Origin: Pseudevernia furfuracea
Lineage: Eukaryota; Ascomycota; Lecanoromycetes; Lecanorales; Parmeliaceae
Assembly (NCBI GenBank): GCA_022315425.1
Contig: JAIUPT010000013.1
Location: 1,116,001-1,180,000 of the forward strand
Length of the DNA: 64,000 nucleotides
Reading direction: 5' to 3'
Shown: in pieces, positions 33,496 through 44,484 of the stretch
Layout of the letters: the number at the start of each line of letters is the position of its first letter
How positions within the stretch are numbered: the first letter of the stretch is position 1
Notes under the pieces: generated by a model
The model's database searches: none
What the model was told of the DNA's origin: nothing
What the model saw: only the letters and a program-made list of their open reading frames with translations
Program-made: the position numbers and the translations under genes

Positions 33496-34399
33496 ATGTC
33501 TGGCAACGAACAACCCCCGCCGGAGTTACCAGCGGAACAATTGACTGGAATCGAAAAGACCTTTCTACAGAAGAATCGGTCTTCAGCATTCACCCCACCA
33601 AGCACTAGTTGTTCTATTCCAATGCTGGATGGAGCCAAGAATTGGGACCACTGGTACAACTCCATTCTTGGCATGTGTGAAATGGCTGACATCGACGGTG
33701 TCCTAACCGGAAACGACCCCATACCAGTCAGGATTGACAAAGAAACAGACAAAGCCTTTAGCGAAAGGATCGTCTATTGGAAGACAGTCAACAAGTACAT
33801 AACCGGAAGCATTCGGATCTCGCTGAAACCAGGAGGATTGGCCCATATTGCTGGTGTGTCAAGTGCCTACCAGATGGTCCAACGACTCAGAAACCAATAC
33901 AAATCCAAAGGATACACGTCTAGGGAGGTCCTCTGGCGTACACTCAGCCGCACCTCGCTGAATAGTTGTAAAAAATATGACGGACTGAGTGAAAACCATT
34001 AAGAAGGCCAAGGTCTCGCTCATGGAGCTGGATTCGACCCTGCCACAATGGGTCGTAACAACCACATTTCTGCATGGCCTCCCATCATCCTATGACTCCT
34101 TTGTTGAAAATGTTATCAACTCCCGTGGCAAAGACGCTAACGGAAGACCCCTGGAACCTGATTTTGACGACATGTGTGAGAGGGTGTTGGATAGAGAACG
34201 AAGGCAGAAGGTTAAGGCACATTCGGCTAACTCCAACTCCAACTCCAACTCCAACTCCAATTCCAAGCCGAAGTCTCAAAGAAACAAGACCAAATGTGAC
34301 GAATGCGGCTGGTTCCATGGAGGAGACTGCTGGATATCCCACCCAGAAAGGGCTAATCAGGGTTGGCGTGACAAAAACAAAGCGAGTGTTCTTACGTAA
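33496..34399 (+). mobile_element. Copia-like gag relic with frameshift, no pol
   Basis: A first frame (33496-34002) begins after a start codon and contains IPMLDGAKNWDHWYNSI and WKTVNKYITGSI, the pattern of the N-terminal gag domain of Ty1/copia elements. A second frame (33989-34399) continues the same protein with MELDSTLPQWVVTTTFLHGL and FDDMCERVLDRERR, then a zinc-knuckle-like CDECGWFHGGDCW with HPE after it. The two frames differ by one base near 33965-33985, where a run of A occurs, and the second frame has a stop at the expected joint. No protease, integrase or reverse transcriptase follows within 1.5 kb and no long terminal repeats were found. I therefore call it a dead gag fragment. 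A domesticated gag gene is less likely because of the break. Confidence 0.75.
34228..34260. repeat. (AACTCC)n hexanucleotide repeat in gag relic
   Basis: Five to six tandem AACTCC units encode alternating Asn-Ser just before the zinc knuckle. This probably arose by slippage in the linker. Confidence 0.85.
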
Positions 34400-34614
34400 T
34401 CTGATGAAGCGCAGAGGGTTCACAGATGAAGAGTACTGGTGAGCCAAAAGGCCACGTATCTATGTAGGAGTTAAGACCAAGGTTAGCATATGCGCGTCGA
34501 AGCAGTCTCGGAAGTTATTGGTCATTAGAGTCCTTAGGAATTTTAGACATGATCTTGCTCACGACGGGAAGATGTTCTAGTATTCGATTATAAGGCGACA
34601 TGGGCTTTTGACAA

Positions 34615-34806
34615 TTAGCGAATGTATATCGACAACGGAGGTAGTCCATCTGCGAGAGAGCGAATCCTTGTCAAGCCCTGCCTTCTCAGTTGTAGGAACT
34701 GACCTCTTTTTAAGTATAGTTTGGCGCAAAAGATGGCCAATAGAGTCAATAACAGAATTCCAACGGTGATCGCTGAACCGGAGTGTTGAAGGGTCGCACG
34801 AGACAT
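34615..34806 (-). pseudogene. Cytochrome P450 N-terminal fragment
   Basis: The frame from the ATG at 34806 encodes a membrane anchor (AITVGILLLTLLAIFCAKLY) followed by LKRGQFLQLRRQGL. This is the anchor plus basic linker pattern of fungal microsomal P450s, where a Pro-rich hinge and the catalytic domain normally follow. Here the frame ends within about 20 residues, and no helix-I, ExxR or haem-Cys motif was seen in the surrounding kilobases. It is best read as the left-over end of a deleted P450 gene. A small unrelated membrane protein remains possible. Confidence 0.4.
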
Positions 34807-35120
34807 GGTGACTTCACCGGGAAGCTTTGGGAATAAGTCTAGATTGATACAAACAGTGATGTAAGGCAGGTAGTATCTTCGAACCAGGGAAGGTTTTAGC
34901 ATTATCGGAGACGTTGGTGAGTGATAAGGAAGGTTGATACAAGTCGTTATTGGTCAAGATTGTGGTGCGCAGATTCATGATACCGCATTAGTTGGAAAAG
35001 TTGGCGGAGGGACAATTTTCGGCTCCGCCTCTTTCCTCTTTCTCTTCTTTACGACCTCATGCGAGCGAGAAAACGTTTCTTTTCCTTCGAATCGTCTAGC
35101 GACTGAGATCAACAGCAGCT

Positions 35121-35438
35121 ATGGGTACTCAGAAAGGTTTCAATGCAAAGAAAGTCTCAAGCCCCACAACAGTGAAAAACATATCAACTTCAAACGCAAA
35201 GAAGGCCAACCCCGTCTCACGACGCTCGAAGCCTATGCGCAGACCAGATGTCACACAGGGGTGGGAGGGAAAGGAGAATCAGCTCATTCTTGCGCTTCGC
35301 GAGGAAGGGAAGACTGACAAGCAGATGAGCCAACAACTGCGTGGTCGTTCACGGTAGAAGCTTGCAAGTATCACAATTCATGCATTGAGGGAGAATCAGA
35401 CAATGTTTTTAGAGAGGGTGAGATTAGATAACGTCTGA
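35121..35438 (+). pseudogene. Myb/SANT-like DNA-binding fragment with in-frame TAG
   Basis: The frame from 35121 ends at TAG 35355-35357. The basic N-terminus leads to WEGKENQLILALREEGKTDK followed by QMSQQLRGRS, which resembles the helices of small fungal Myb-like domains (W-x2-[KE]-E-[ND]-x-L-I-x-L-[KR]-E-E-G-K-T). Beyond the TAG the same frame stays open for 26 codons with LASITIHALREN before TGA at 35436-35438. This suggests a nonsense mutation in a formerly longer frame, or a short intact gene. No intron that removes the stop is obvious. Confidence 0.4.
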
Positions 35439-35972
35439 GCTTGAAAATTTGCGAGTCCTTTCCAGCAGCCCTACAAGGCTGACTTCCTTACCTTAGTGTT
35501 CATCACGTATTAGCGTGTGCACAAAATGTTACAATTCTGGAGGCGCTGTTGAATAGAGAGGGTCTAGACGACTGATATTGAGTGGACTAAGGAGTGTCTA
35601 TGTAGGAAGGTAGAATACATGTATGTGAGTGCCGTGCCAAGCCACTAGCTAGTAGGGCTGTTTGCCACATTTTCTAACAGGCGCCCAAGTTGATATTCGA
35701 GGCGAACTTCACGGCTTCATAAATCCGGGCTCACGATGCTGCTGAAATGTCTCAGATCGAGATATGTAGAACGCCAGATGTTTACAGGCTACAACTACAA
35801 CAGCTAGCCTGCTGCATAAAGTACTTTGAGGTGGATGGATGGCCTAGGTAGGAAGCTTGCTTTGATTGAATATCTGCACACGACCTTATGGTATATCTGA
35901 TTGTACACGACTATGACCATGAAATTCTATCACCCTGCATTAGCAACCTGCAACAAAGGCATCGTAGGAGAC
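35439..35972. other. Intergenic stretch, no supported gene
   Basis: This is the 3' flank of the KE4-type transporter gene. A GTAAGT overlaps that gene's stop codon (35968-35973), so a last small exon could lie here. Confidence 0.4.
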
Positions 35973-37702
35973 TTACGCTAGCATGATCACCGCCCCAACA
36001 GCCATAGCGACGAATTGGGATATTGTCTTCTTCACTTCTTCCCTCTTATTCGAGCCAGTCTCCAAAAGTTCCGGAATAACTGCGACAGTCCCAACGTACA
36101 AAAAGGTCCCCGCTGTAAAAGGCAGTAGCATGTCTCCCCACCCCAGTCCGGTGCCAGCTAGACCCCGACTCCTGACCTCCCCAAACACAGCACCATCGCC
36201 CGATTTGCCAACTTCTTGGACAGCAATGCCCAAGCAGGTGCCCAGGAAGGCTCCCAGAGCCGTAACAAATTGCGCGCCCATCGCCATTTTCTTGGAGAAG
36301 CCTGATTGGATTAGTAGAGCGAAATCACCAACTTCGTGAGGTATCTCGTGGAAGAAGACGGCAACTGTGGTGGTGGCACCGAGGGTTGGAGAGGCATAGA
36401 ACGAGGATGACAGAGCAAGGCCGTCGGTGATATTGTGGGTAAAGTCTGCGATTAGGTTGAGGTAGGCAGACAGCTTGATAGATGCTGAGGGCTCTTTTTT
36501 CGAGGCTTCAGAGAGATCTGTCTTGGATGAAGGCTTGGTGAGCGCTGAAGCGGCTTTTGCTTTGCTCTCTTCTTGAGCCGGTTGCCGAGGTCTGACTCCC
36601 TGTATGATGAATTTGGGCTTGTGGGCTTCGATGACTTGCGCCGAGGCCTCTTCAAATACTTTGCTGGCGCTATGAATCAGGGTAGTGGCTTCGACGAGGG
36701 GGGCGCGAGAGTCTTGGAAAGCTGCTTCATAGGCCTTCCAAAGGGCGATCTGCATGACTCCACTGTCTGGATCTTCCTCGAGTACTTCCTCGAGCCAGCG
36801 TTTGGCTCGCTGAGGCTCGTCCCGCATCCATAATTTCCGAAGTGATTCAACGGGCAAATCAAAGGCACGGACGTTACTGGTAATAGACTCCGAAAGGGAC
36901 TTCTTCTTGCGAGACTTTAAGCTTCCATTTGCAGCCGCCAGTTTTGCTCCACTGGCCTTGGCAGTCGATAGAGCCTGCTGTTTCCCCTCCACTTCCCCTT
37001 TGTGACTATGGCTATGATCATGGCCACCTTCACCTCCAGTCGCTATCCGTAGGCTCTTGTCCATGGCAACAAATGTCAAGAATCCAACCATGATCGCAAC
37101 GCCTAGGAGCAGATTCTTATTGGGCTCCACCATTACAAAGCGCGCATGATCTGGAGCTGCTTCACCTAGAAAGATCTCGGGCAGGAGGTGGAAGAGAGTA
37201 TCTCCTAGTAAACCCCCAACGGCGAAGGCGACCATGACGGAGAGGGAGGAAGGATCAATATTGGGAGGGCATAGCGCGAGTAGGAAATCTGATTGATCCG
37301 GCATTAGCAAATGAGGGATAACATCAAGTGGGCTGGGCTCACTGACTCGGTGGACCAGAAATGTACAGAGTAGCAAGGAGAGCATTGACAGCTGGAGAAC
37401 CTGGGAACAGTTGTTCAAAGATCTGTGAGGTCCAGCTCGAAGTCTCGGGGCTCGTTGCGCGCTTGTGAATATTCAGTTCTTGGACTATCGGGCATCCCTT
37501 CGTACCATCAGTTTCTGTAGCTCATAGCTCTCGGCCGCTCTCAGTTTTGGGTGCCCGGTGAATGAATGCCTACTTGAATCGCGTCTTCAATCTCTGGGAC
37601 ACTCAATTGGGCGACATTCTTTGCAACGACAGAGCCTGCAACGGCTGCTACGATAGCAGCAGACAGTAAAGGTCGCCATCGTGGGCTCCATGCTACGGCC
37701 AT
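35973..37702 (-). CDS. ZIP family zinc transporter, KE4/SLC39A7 type
   Basis: Exons are 37702-37574, 37497-37356 and 37288-35973 (528 residues). Exon 1 encodes a signal peptide-like N-terminus (LLSAAIVAAVAGSVVA). Exons 2 and 3 join as TLYISDFLLALCPPNIDPS. The core contains FAVGGLLGDTLFHLLPEI, a His-rich cytosolic loop (HDHSHSH), a long charged loop, then FTHNITDGLALSSSF and FFHEIPHEVGDFALLIQSGF. The HNxxDG and HExPHExGD motifs are the metal-binding helices IV and V of the LIV-1/KE4 branch. Relatives (Yke4, ZIP7, Catsup) move zinc out of ER or Golgi. The loop at residues 190-330 is longer than usual. It is divergent from NOP16 with only 199 bases between the starts. The stop codon overlaps a perfect GTAAGT donor, so the true C-terminus may differ by a few residues. 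Confidence 0.92.
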
Positions 37703-37901
37703 ATTGAAGGTCTTACATGCAGCTATATATAGAGTAGAATAGAACTTGAAAAATGTCAACATCATGGTTTCTAGGGGCCCTATTTGTAAGGCTGAGAAGC
37801 GCGCCATTCCATTTTAGTCAAAATATATTGTGACCCTCAAAATTTCGCTTCCCCTACAATATACAAGATCAAACTCGTATCTGTCTTAGAACCTTAAAAA
37901 T

Positions 37902-38641
37902 ATGGCGCGTCCTCTGCAGAAGAAGAAAAACAAGTCCTCCCTCCACCGTGTCCGCCAGAAGCCCAAGTCAAAACACATCAATATCAAAAGCAATCCCATT
38001 GTTGCTGCGAATTGGTAGGACTACTCATCCTCTCTTCTACAGTAAAGGCGCTGACTCAGCCCTGCAGGGACCAATCCCTCACTCTCTCCCAAAATTACCA
38101 CCGTCTAGGCCTATCCTCAAAGTTAAATGCCTACACCGGAGGCACAGAAGCCAAGGCGAAACCTACAACTTTAGAAAGCCAGCGAAAAGATACGCTGTCA
38201 ATACCATCATCCCAGAAACCATCAGAACTGGGCTTAAACGAGGTCAAAGTGACGAGGGATCCAAAAACCGGCGCGATTGTTAGTGTACAACATGAACAGA
38301 GCGAGCGGGAGAATCCATTGCGCGACCCGTTGAATGAACTCAGTGATTCGGAAGACGAGATGATGGTGGGAAGCAGCGGTAGAGGTATCATTACAGAGTT
38401 AGAAGAGCAGGCCAAATATAGCAGGCCAAAGCGGCCTCGGATGCAGAGCCAGCGAGAGAGGGAATGGATAGAGAGGTTAGTGGAGAGATGGGGTGATGAT
38501 TGGGGCGGTATGGTTAGGGACCGAAGGTTGAATCCACAACAGCAGAGTGAAGGGGATTTGAAAAGGAGGGTAGCGGTTTGGAAGGGTGGGAAGAGAAAGG
38601 GGCAGCAGGAGAGAGAGGGCGGGAATTTGGAGGTTGGTTGA
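37902..38641 (+). CDS. NOP16: Nop16, nucleolar 60S ribosome biogenesis factor
   Basis: Exons are 37902-38014 and 38068-38641 (228 residues). The N-terminus MARPLQKKKNKSSLHRVRQK has the basic Nop16 signature. The intron (GTAGGA...CTGACTCAGCCCTGCAG) splits the Trp codon of VAANWDQSLTLSQNYHRLGL, a family hallmark, followed by SSKLNAYTGG. Further marks are VKVTRDPKTGAIVSV, the acidic DSEDEMMV stretch and the C-terminal ERLVERWGDDWGGMVRDRRL with NPQQQSEGDLKRRV. Nop16 belongs to late nucleolar pre-60S particles. It ends 59 bases before the end of the convergent peroxin gene, so their 3' UTRs must overlap. Confidence 0.95.
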
Positions 38642-38700
38642 GGGTGTTATATCAGCGATTACAGGAGAGATCGATACAATCGAAACATTTTGCTTAGAGA

Positions 38701-40272
38701 CTAGCCTCCTATGCTACCTGTGTCACTAACGACTTTCCGTCTCACCATTCTCACCCACCTCCGTCTCCTCCACTCGCCCCTCTTGCTATCACCACCGCCC
38801 TCCTCCCAATCCTTTGACTTACCCTTCGCTATTGGCTTCATCTCATAAGCCTCTTCATCCCCTGCAAGATCACCGACCCATCTCTCCCCTTCAATCTCTA
38901 CCTCAACACCCTGTACCATCCTCTCCTCCACCCACTCCCGACTCGCCAGATCAAGCACCCATTTCTTATCTCCCCACTCCCAACCACTTGGAGGCGCTAC
39001 ATCCTCAAAGAACCTCGTTCCTTTTGGTCGATCACCGGATATGCGCTGCGGTGAAAGTGGATCGTAGGGTCCGGGGCTGAACATCCAATTTTCCCACTCG
39101 CCATTCAGTCCACCTTTTCTGCGCTGCAGCTCAAATATCTCGACTTCGCGTTTCTCTGGCGGAGCATCAAGCGTTATGTCATGCGATATCCACGCATCGA
39201 GCCAAGACTGCACGGTCCGCTCGTGAGGTGCTAGATGCTCTTCGTGATTGGAGAGCAAGAGCTGCTGGATCGAAGGATGACCAAGAGCGACTGCTGTCCA
39301 ACATAGCATAAGACAGACAAGGCGCCAAGGCAGGAGATGAGACGTTATGAATAGAAGGCAGGTTGCAATGAAAAGAAAGAGGAAAATGGTAGAGGATAGG
39401 GGCTCGTTAGAGAAATTTGTAGGTGGTGTGACGATTCGAAGCAAGGCATCGTGAATGGTGCTAAAGTCATCCATGCAGTTCTGGAGATCTCGCATGTTGC
39501 GGAAGAAGTCTTTCGACATCTCCCCAGCGGGCTTGATGGTGCGTGGTGGGGCTAGCGGTGGACCATTCATGGAGTAAGATGTAGTATGGGAGGAAGAAAC
39601 AGGTGGAGGGGGATGGCGAGCAAGATAGGCTGGCACCATCACAAAGAGAAGTGCTGCAGCGACTGGTATAACAGCGAGAAGGTAGGGGTCCAAGCAGACG
39701 AAGGTGCATACAGCGAGGAGGGAGAGGGTGTGCGTGGGTGTACGCCATGTGAGGAGACGCTCGAGCCGGTTTTGGAAGACAAAGACTACTCCAATCCTAT
39801 AGCAGTATGAGCAATCTAGAATCGATGTTCGGACACAAACGATTTACCTAGCATTGAATCGGCGAAAGTTGTTTGTCATCAAAGGAAGAGAAAAGCTGGG
39901 CCTGTTGATGTATTTCGACGAGCGCACATCAGGGGGCAAGTCCAGCTCTTCAATCTCTTCTTCGGGTATGACCTGCTGCAGAAGCCTGCGCCGCCGACGT
40001 TTAGCACGCCATGCTTTGATCGAAGACCTCAAAATTGCCATTGCTCACTTGGCGAAGAGACGGTCCTGCAACGAGTACCCATAGTCTTTGCTGCCTGAGC
40101 CAGCGGCATCATGGAGCTTTTCCTTCAACTTGTCTTTTGAGCCACTGAGTGACTCTTTCAGCCGCTCACGTTTGCCTTTTGGATCAGATGATGAGCTGTC
40201 GCTGCCTGAGAGAGCGATAACTGGAATAGGCTCCTCCCGATTGACGAAGGCATCAGCTGTATATTCCTCCAT
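38701..40272 (-). CDS. Integral peroxisomal membrane peroxin, Pex24 family with dysferlin domain
   Basis: Exons are 40272-40049, 39985-39848 and 39796-38701 (485 residues). Intron 1 (GTGAGC...GCGCAG) joins SLQDRLFAK to LLQQVIPEEE. Intron 2 (GTAAAT...CTATAG) joins MTNNFRRFNAR to IGVVFVFQNRLERLLTWR. Both junctions rebuild the conserved Pex24-family core RSSKYINRPSFSL through MTNNFRRFNAR. THTLSLLAVCTFVCLDPYLL and two further hydrophobic segments are membrane helices. The C-terminal part is a dysferlin-type region: VEIFELQRRKG, WMFSPGPYDPLSP, FFEDVAPPSGWEWGDKKWVL and SREWVEERMVQGVE. Members (yeast Pex28-Pex32) control peroxisome number and size and ER contact sites. An acidic/basic N-terminal tail is cytosolic. 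Which yeast member it matches cannot be decided. Confidence 0.92.
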
Positions 40273-40961
40273 AATCGCAAGAAATGTCAGGCATACAAAT
40301 TGCTGATCATGTGCGATCTCGGACGCTGACAAGCCCCAAAGAAGCCGTGTATGCAGCTTCGCGGAGAGTTCGAAAGAGGTCTCCCGCCTATCATTTTGGG
40401 GCTGCTTTCCGATATTAGGGTTAGGGCTAATGCTAGCGCATATGCAGGACTTTACGTGCAGACCTCCGTAAAGAAAAGTGGAAATCCAATCGGATCGGCC
40501 AGTAGAGCTCCAGCTACGCAATTACTCAGGTCGAGATCTACTTCTTAATTAGAGTAGGCTAAATATCCTTCCATATTCGTCAGTTTCGTGATAGAGAGTG
40601 TTGAGATAAAGAATGGGCGAAGCTTGGCGGTCTGAGACTTTTATCCTTCAGTGTGTTCGGAACAGCAGTGTCCAGCAGGATCGCAATACTCCTCTGCTAT
40701 GGAGACAACCAAAGCGCCAGTCTCTCATCTCTTTCTCCGAGAATGCCAGGCCTACCATGACATCTTTATTGGTTGCGGAGCCGGTAAGGCAGCGGGTGGA
40801 AGCTAATATAACTCTTTGTGATTGGTGAATGGCTTCAGATCCCTGCATGTTCGCTCGATTCTACTCGAGTAGGCCTGGCGAAGACTTTTAGGCACCTGCT
40901 CGACTTTTCCTCGTGTTACGATCACACCCCCTTGTTTTATCTTTGGAGCCTGCGACAAAAG
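40273..40961. other. Intergenic stretch, no supported gene
   Basis: This holds the promoter of the peroxin gene and then unique sequence up to the decayed NLR-like gene. No convincing frame was seen. Confidence 0.45.
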
Positions 40962-43900
40962 ATGGAAAATTTAGGAATACAAGTCGTATATGAGCCAGAT
41001 AAAGATATACCCGTTGTTGCGAAATATGTTTCTCCGGAATTCGATTGGCTGGACGATGTGAACGCTGATCATTCGAAGTGTAGTCTTCGTTCACGGACTC
41101 AATGGTGATCATCACGACACATGGACGAAGAGCATGACGAACAGCAAAGTAAAGCGAATACACGATTAGGCTTTCAACATAAGTAGCTATTCCGTTTGGA
41201 GACAGCGATTGGGTATTGGCCCACGAGCCAGCTCGAGCAGCTCTGCAGCCGAGCTACAAGGGCCGGACCAGGTAGAAAAGAGCCTTGAGATTTTCTGGCC
41301 CCAGGATCTTCTGCCTCATGCGATTCCTGATTGCCGTATTGCTTCATGGGGCTACAATGTAGACTTGCGCGTCACACGCGGCTCGACATCGACAGCGACT
41401 GTCTTTGATCATGCCCGCACATTGCTTTCTGATCTCGCCGGCATGAGAGTGACTGAGGATGAACGAAAACAGCCAATCATCTTTGTCGCGCATAGCCTAG
41501 GAGGGATTGCGGTCAAAGATGTAAGAGTACATCCACAACGAGGTTCTGTCAAGTTTCATGTTCTTCGCCTCCTACTGCTTTCCCCGAGCACGGAATCGCC
41601 TTACCGGAACCATGTACTACTCCACAGGGGGTGGATCACGGTGACTCTTCTGCTAATGTATGTGCTTCTCTTCTGGGCCCTGAATACGTCGCACACGGAG
41701 AGTACCTATTCGCGCGACATCTTCCTGCTACATACGGGCTATGCTTCCTGGGGACTCTACATCGTGGCTCATCGAACGCTGCTCTTGCAGAAACGTTATC
41801 GCGACTAACGACATTTTGGGGAAACACCCCAAATTATCAGGTTCTACAGGCCCAGAGTCTAAATACAGAAACTCTGGATCGCGTCCACACCGGGTTCAAG
41901 CAATGCTTACTTGATCACAAGATTGAGGTTCGCACCTTCTATGAGGAGCTAGACTACAAGGGATACAGAGTACGTGATTTCAATCTTCAAAATGACTTTA
42001 TTTATAACATAAAATTGTGGCACTATCTAGATTGTCGACCGTTTCTCGTCTACCACCGATTTTCCGGACGAGGTTCCAGCGGGAATCCCTGCTGACCATG
42101 TCAAATGGCGAGGTTCGAATCAACCACGAACCAGGGCTTCATCCAAGTATGCAGTGCTCTAAAGCGCTAGACAGCAGATTTACGGCAGCATCAGCATTCT
42201 CAAGGTAAGCTCGAGGTTGATCAAGATAGATTCTTTGTCTTCTCAGCTTGATGAATTATCATTCTCAGGCCTCCCTCTGACTACGTCGCAGATATGACCA
42301 CGATTAGGAAAGGAACGCCTGCAAAGTCGATTCCACAGAGTATACTCATAGTCGAATCCAGAGATCTTATAAACCCTGGAGAATAACCAGAGGATCCTTC
42401 GCAAGCAACAGATTGAACGACCTTATAGGCAAACATTTTCGTGGCTTCTTGATGCTGGAGTTGGGTTCAGCAATTGGCTTCAAGGAAAAGGGCCTACCAG
42501 AAGCCCAACTTTCTGGGTTTCTGGTAAGCCTGGCTCAGGGAAGTCGACGCTGATGAAATACGCGATGGAGAGTAGTGAAGTCCGCCGGCATCTACAAGGC
42601 TCTACAGCCGCTTCTTGGGTTTTGTCACCCTGTTTTCCTCTGATCGAGGTGCAGTAATCCAATAAACGGTTGAGGGTCTATTGCAGGAGCTTCTCTACCA
42701 GATCCTATCTCGTCTCAAGGACCACATTGATGTTGTGGCCTATCTATATATCCAAGCTTTGAAAGAGACGATTCTATCGCAAGAGCTAATGCCGGAGCAG
42801 TTCATTAACGACATGGAGTAGTCCAGATTTGCCATGAACGACGCATCCATAGTCTTTCAGGCGGCAAAGTTTCATCCCATTGATTACCAAACGCTATGGA
42901 CCCACGCGAATGTCGATAAAGCCCTCCGCATGATCATACGTCAATACCGCATTCCTTTACGCTTTTGCTTTTTTATTGATGCGCTCGATGAACACCATGG
43001 AGATCACAGAAAGATTCTGGACACTATACATATTCTAGCCTAGGACAGAGCTGGGTCAGCGCAAATAAAGCTATGCTTAGCAAGCCGCCCAGAACCCATC
43101 TTCAGAGCTGCATTGAGTCAGTACCCGGGGTTTGCAATGCAGCAATACACTAGACAAGGTATCAAGGTCTATGTCCACGGGTGGATTGAGTCAATCCTGG
43201 CTGTCTATGCAGGGAGTTACAGTCTGGGAAGCTTGGCATTGTCACTGACGAGGTCACGAACAAGGCTAGCGGAGTGTTCCTTTGGGTCAGATTGGTAGTC
43301 GAGGAGCTGATTGAGGCCATAATCGACGAGCAACATCGCACAACTCCGTCAGATCTTGGCGTAGATACCAGAGGGGCTTCAGGATCTATATCGGCGGGTG
43401 CTGCAGGCGAGGAAATATCACTACGTTCATGAATAATATGTGATGTTTCCAATTGTCATGCATGTCTATGAACCACTGTCATTGAGACACCCGATTGCTG
43501 CAACGGACGTTGTTCTATTCGGGAGTTGGAAAAGACAGTGGGAAGAAACCCCCGGATAGCATGCATAGGAGACTAGACAGCCGCTGTGGTGGTCTTCTTT
43601 GAGCTACTTGATATGGGGCCGGATGAAGGCAACAAGAAAGTACATTTGATCCATCAGACTTTCAAGGAGTTCATGAAGCTTACCACAAAACGCCGTCTCG
43701 ATGTGTAGACATCCCACGGCTAGTTCCCAGGAGAACAGAAGCCTCTCGATGTTGAGATTTTGCATCCATCTACTGATGCAGAAGTCAGCCGGAGAACCTG
43801 GCGATTTCAGGGACTTGATTTCACATTTTTTTTACCTACGCGGCATCAAGTGGGGCCACTGCGAGCGCTGAGGTATCCAGTCTCCTACAAACAATGCTAC

Positions 43901-44484
43901 AGAAAAGATCGTTCAGAGAACCCAAGCTCCCTCGCTATGACGATACAATCAAGAGATGGTACGAGGTCCATGAGATCAATTGCGACGTGCTCGCTCTTTG
44001 GGAGACGGGGTACAAGTGGGCTTTGGGGGCATTTCCTTATGCGCATGAAAGGCCTTTGATGGCGCAAGACATGGACTTCAGCAAGCTTCCCAACGTTGGG
44101 CACCGAGATTATGATCTGCTATTACTTGCAGCATCTTCTGGCTGTCCAGAATTCACAGCCAAAAAGTTCGCTGACCGTATCCCTGTCGAGGTACCTGAGC
44201 GCCTGCCACTCTTGTTAGCCACATTGCAGGGGGTTGCTGCAAGTGTATACTATGAGAGCAACTTTCTTCTAGACGTATTAGATGACATGCTCACTAAGGG
44301 GGCCAAACTAGACTGTGTCTCGTGCTTCTTAGTCCCATATGAAAAGGGTACGATTCCTGTCTCCGAAGGAATCCTCGAATGTTCAGTGTGGCTGCTAGAC
44401 CATCGAGCGATGAAGCCGTCATACGAGTCCGAAACATGGCGGCAAAATCATTATAGAATTTGGGAAGTACTTGAGCGGTATTGA
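40962..44484 (+). pseudogene. Decayed NLR-like STAND gene: alpha/beta-hydrolase plus NACHT NTPase
   Basis: Pieces of one protein follow each other in order but in shifting frames with stops. The N-terminal MENLGIQVVYEPDKDIPVV is at 40962. The hydrolase core is at 41290-41520, with RIASWGYNVD and PIIFVAHSLGGIAVKD carrying the GHSLGG-like nucleophile elbow. GLCFLGTLHRGSSNAALAET is near 41740. A linker precedes the NACHT part: FSWLLDAGVGFSNWL and Walker A VSGKPGSGKSTLMKYAM near 42520, then Walker B FCFFIDALDEHHGDH near 42965. The sequence continues with IKLCLASRPEPIFRAALSQ near 43070, SGVFLWVRLVVEELIEA near 43280 and VHLIHQTFKEFMK near 43650. A closing open frame spans 43894-44484. Breaks include TAA at 42657 and 42674, TAG near 42822 and 43042, and frame changes near 42620 and 43240. 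Intact relatives act in fungal allorecognition and immunity-like signalling. Confidence 0.85.

Noticed and set aside
33496..34002. Reading the gag fragment as an intact host gene
   Set aside because: The similarity continues in the next frame after a one-base shift and a stop, so the gene is broken.
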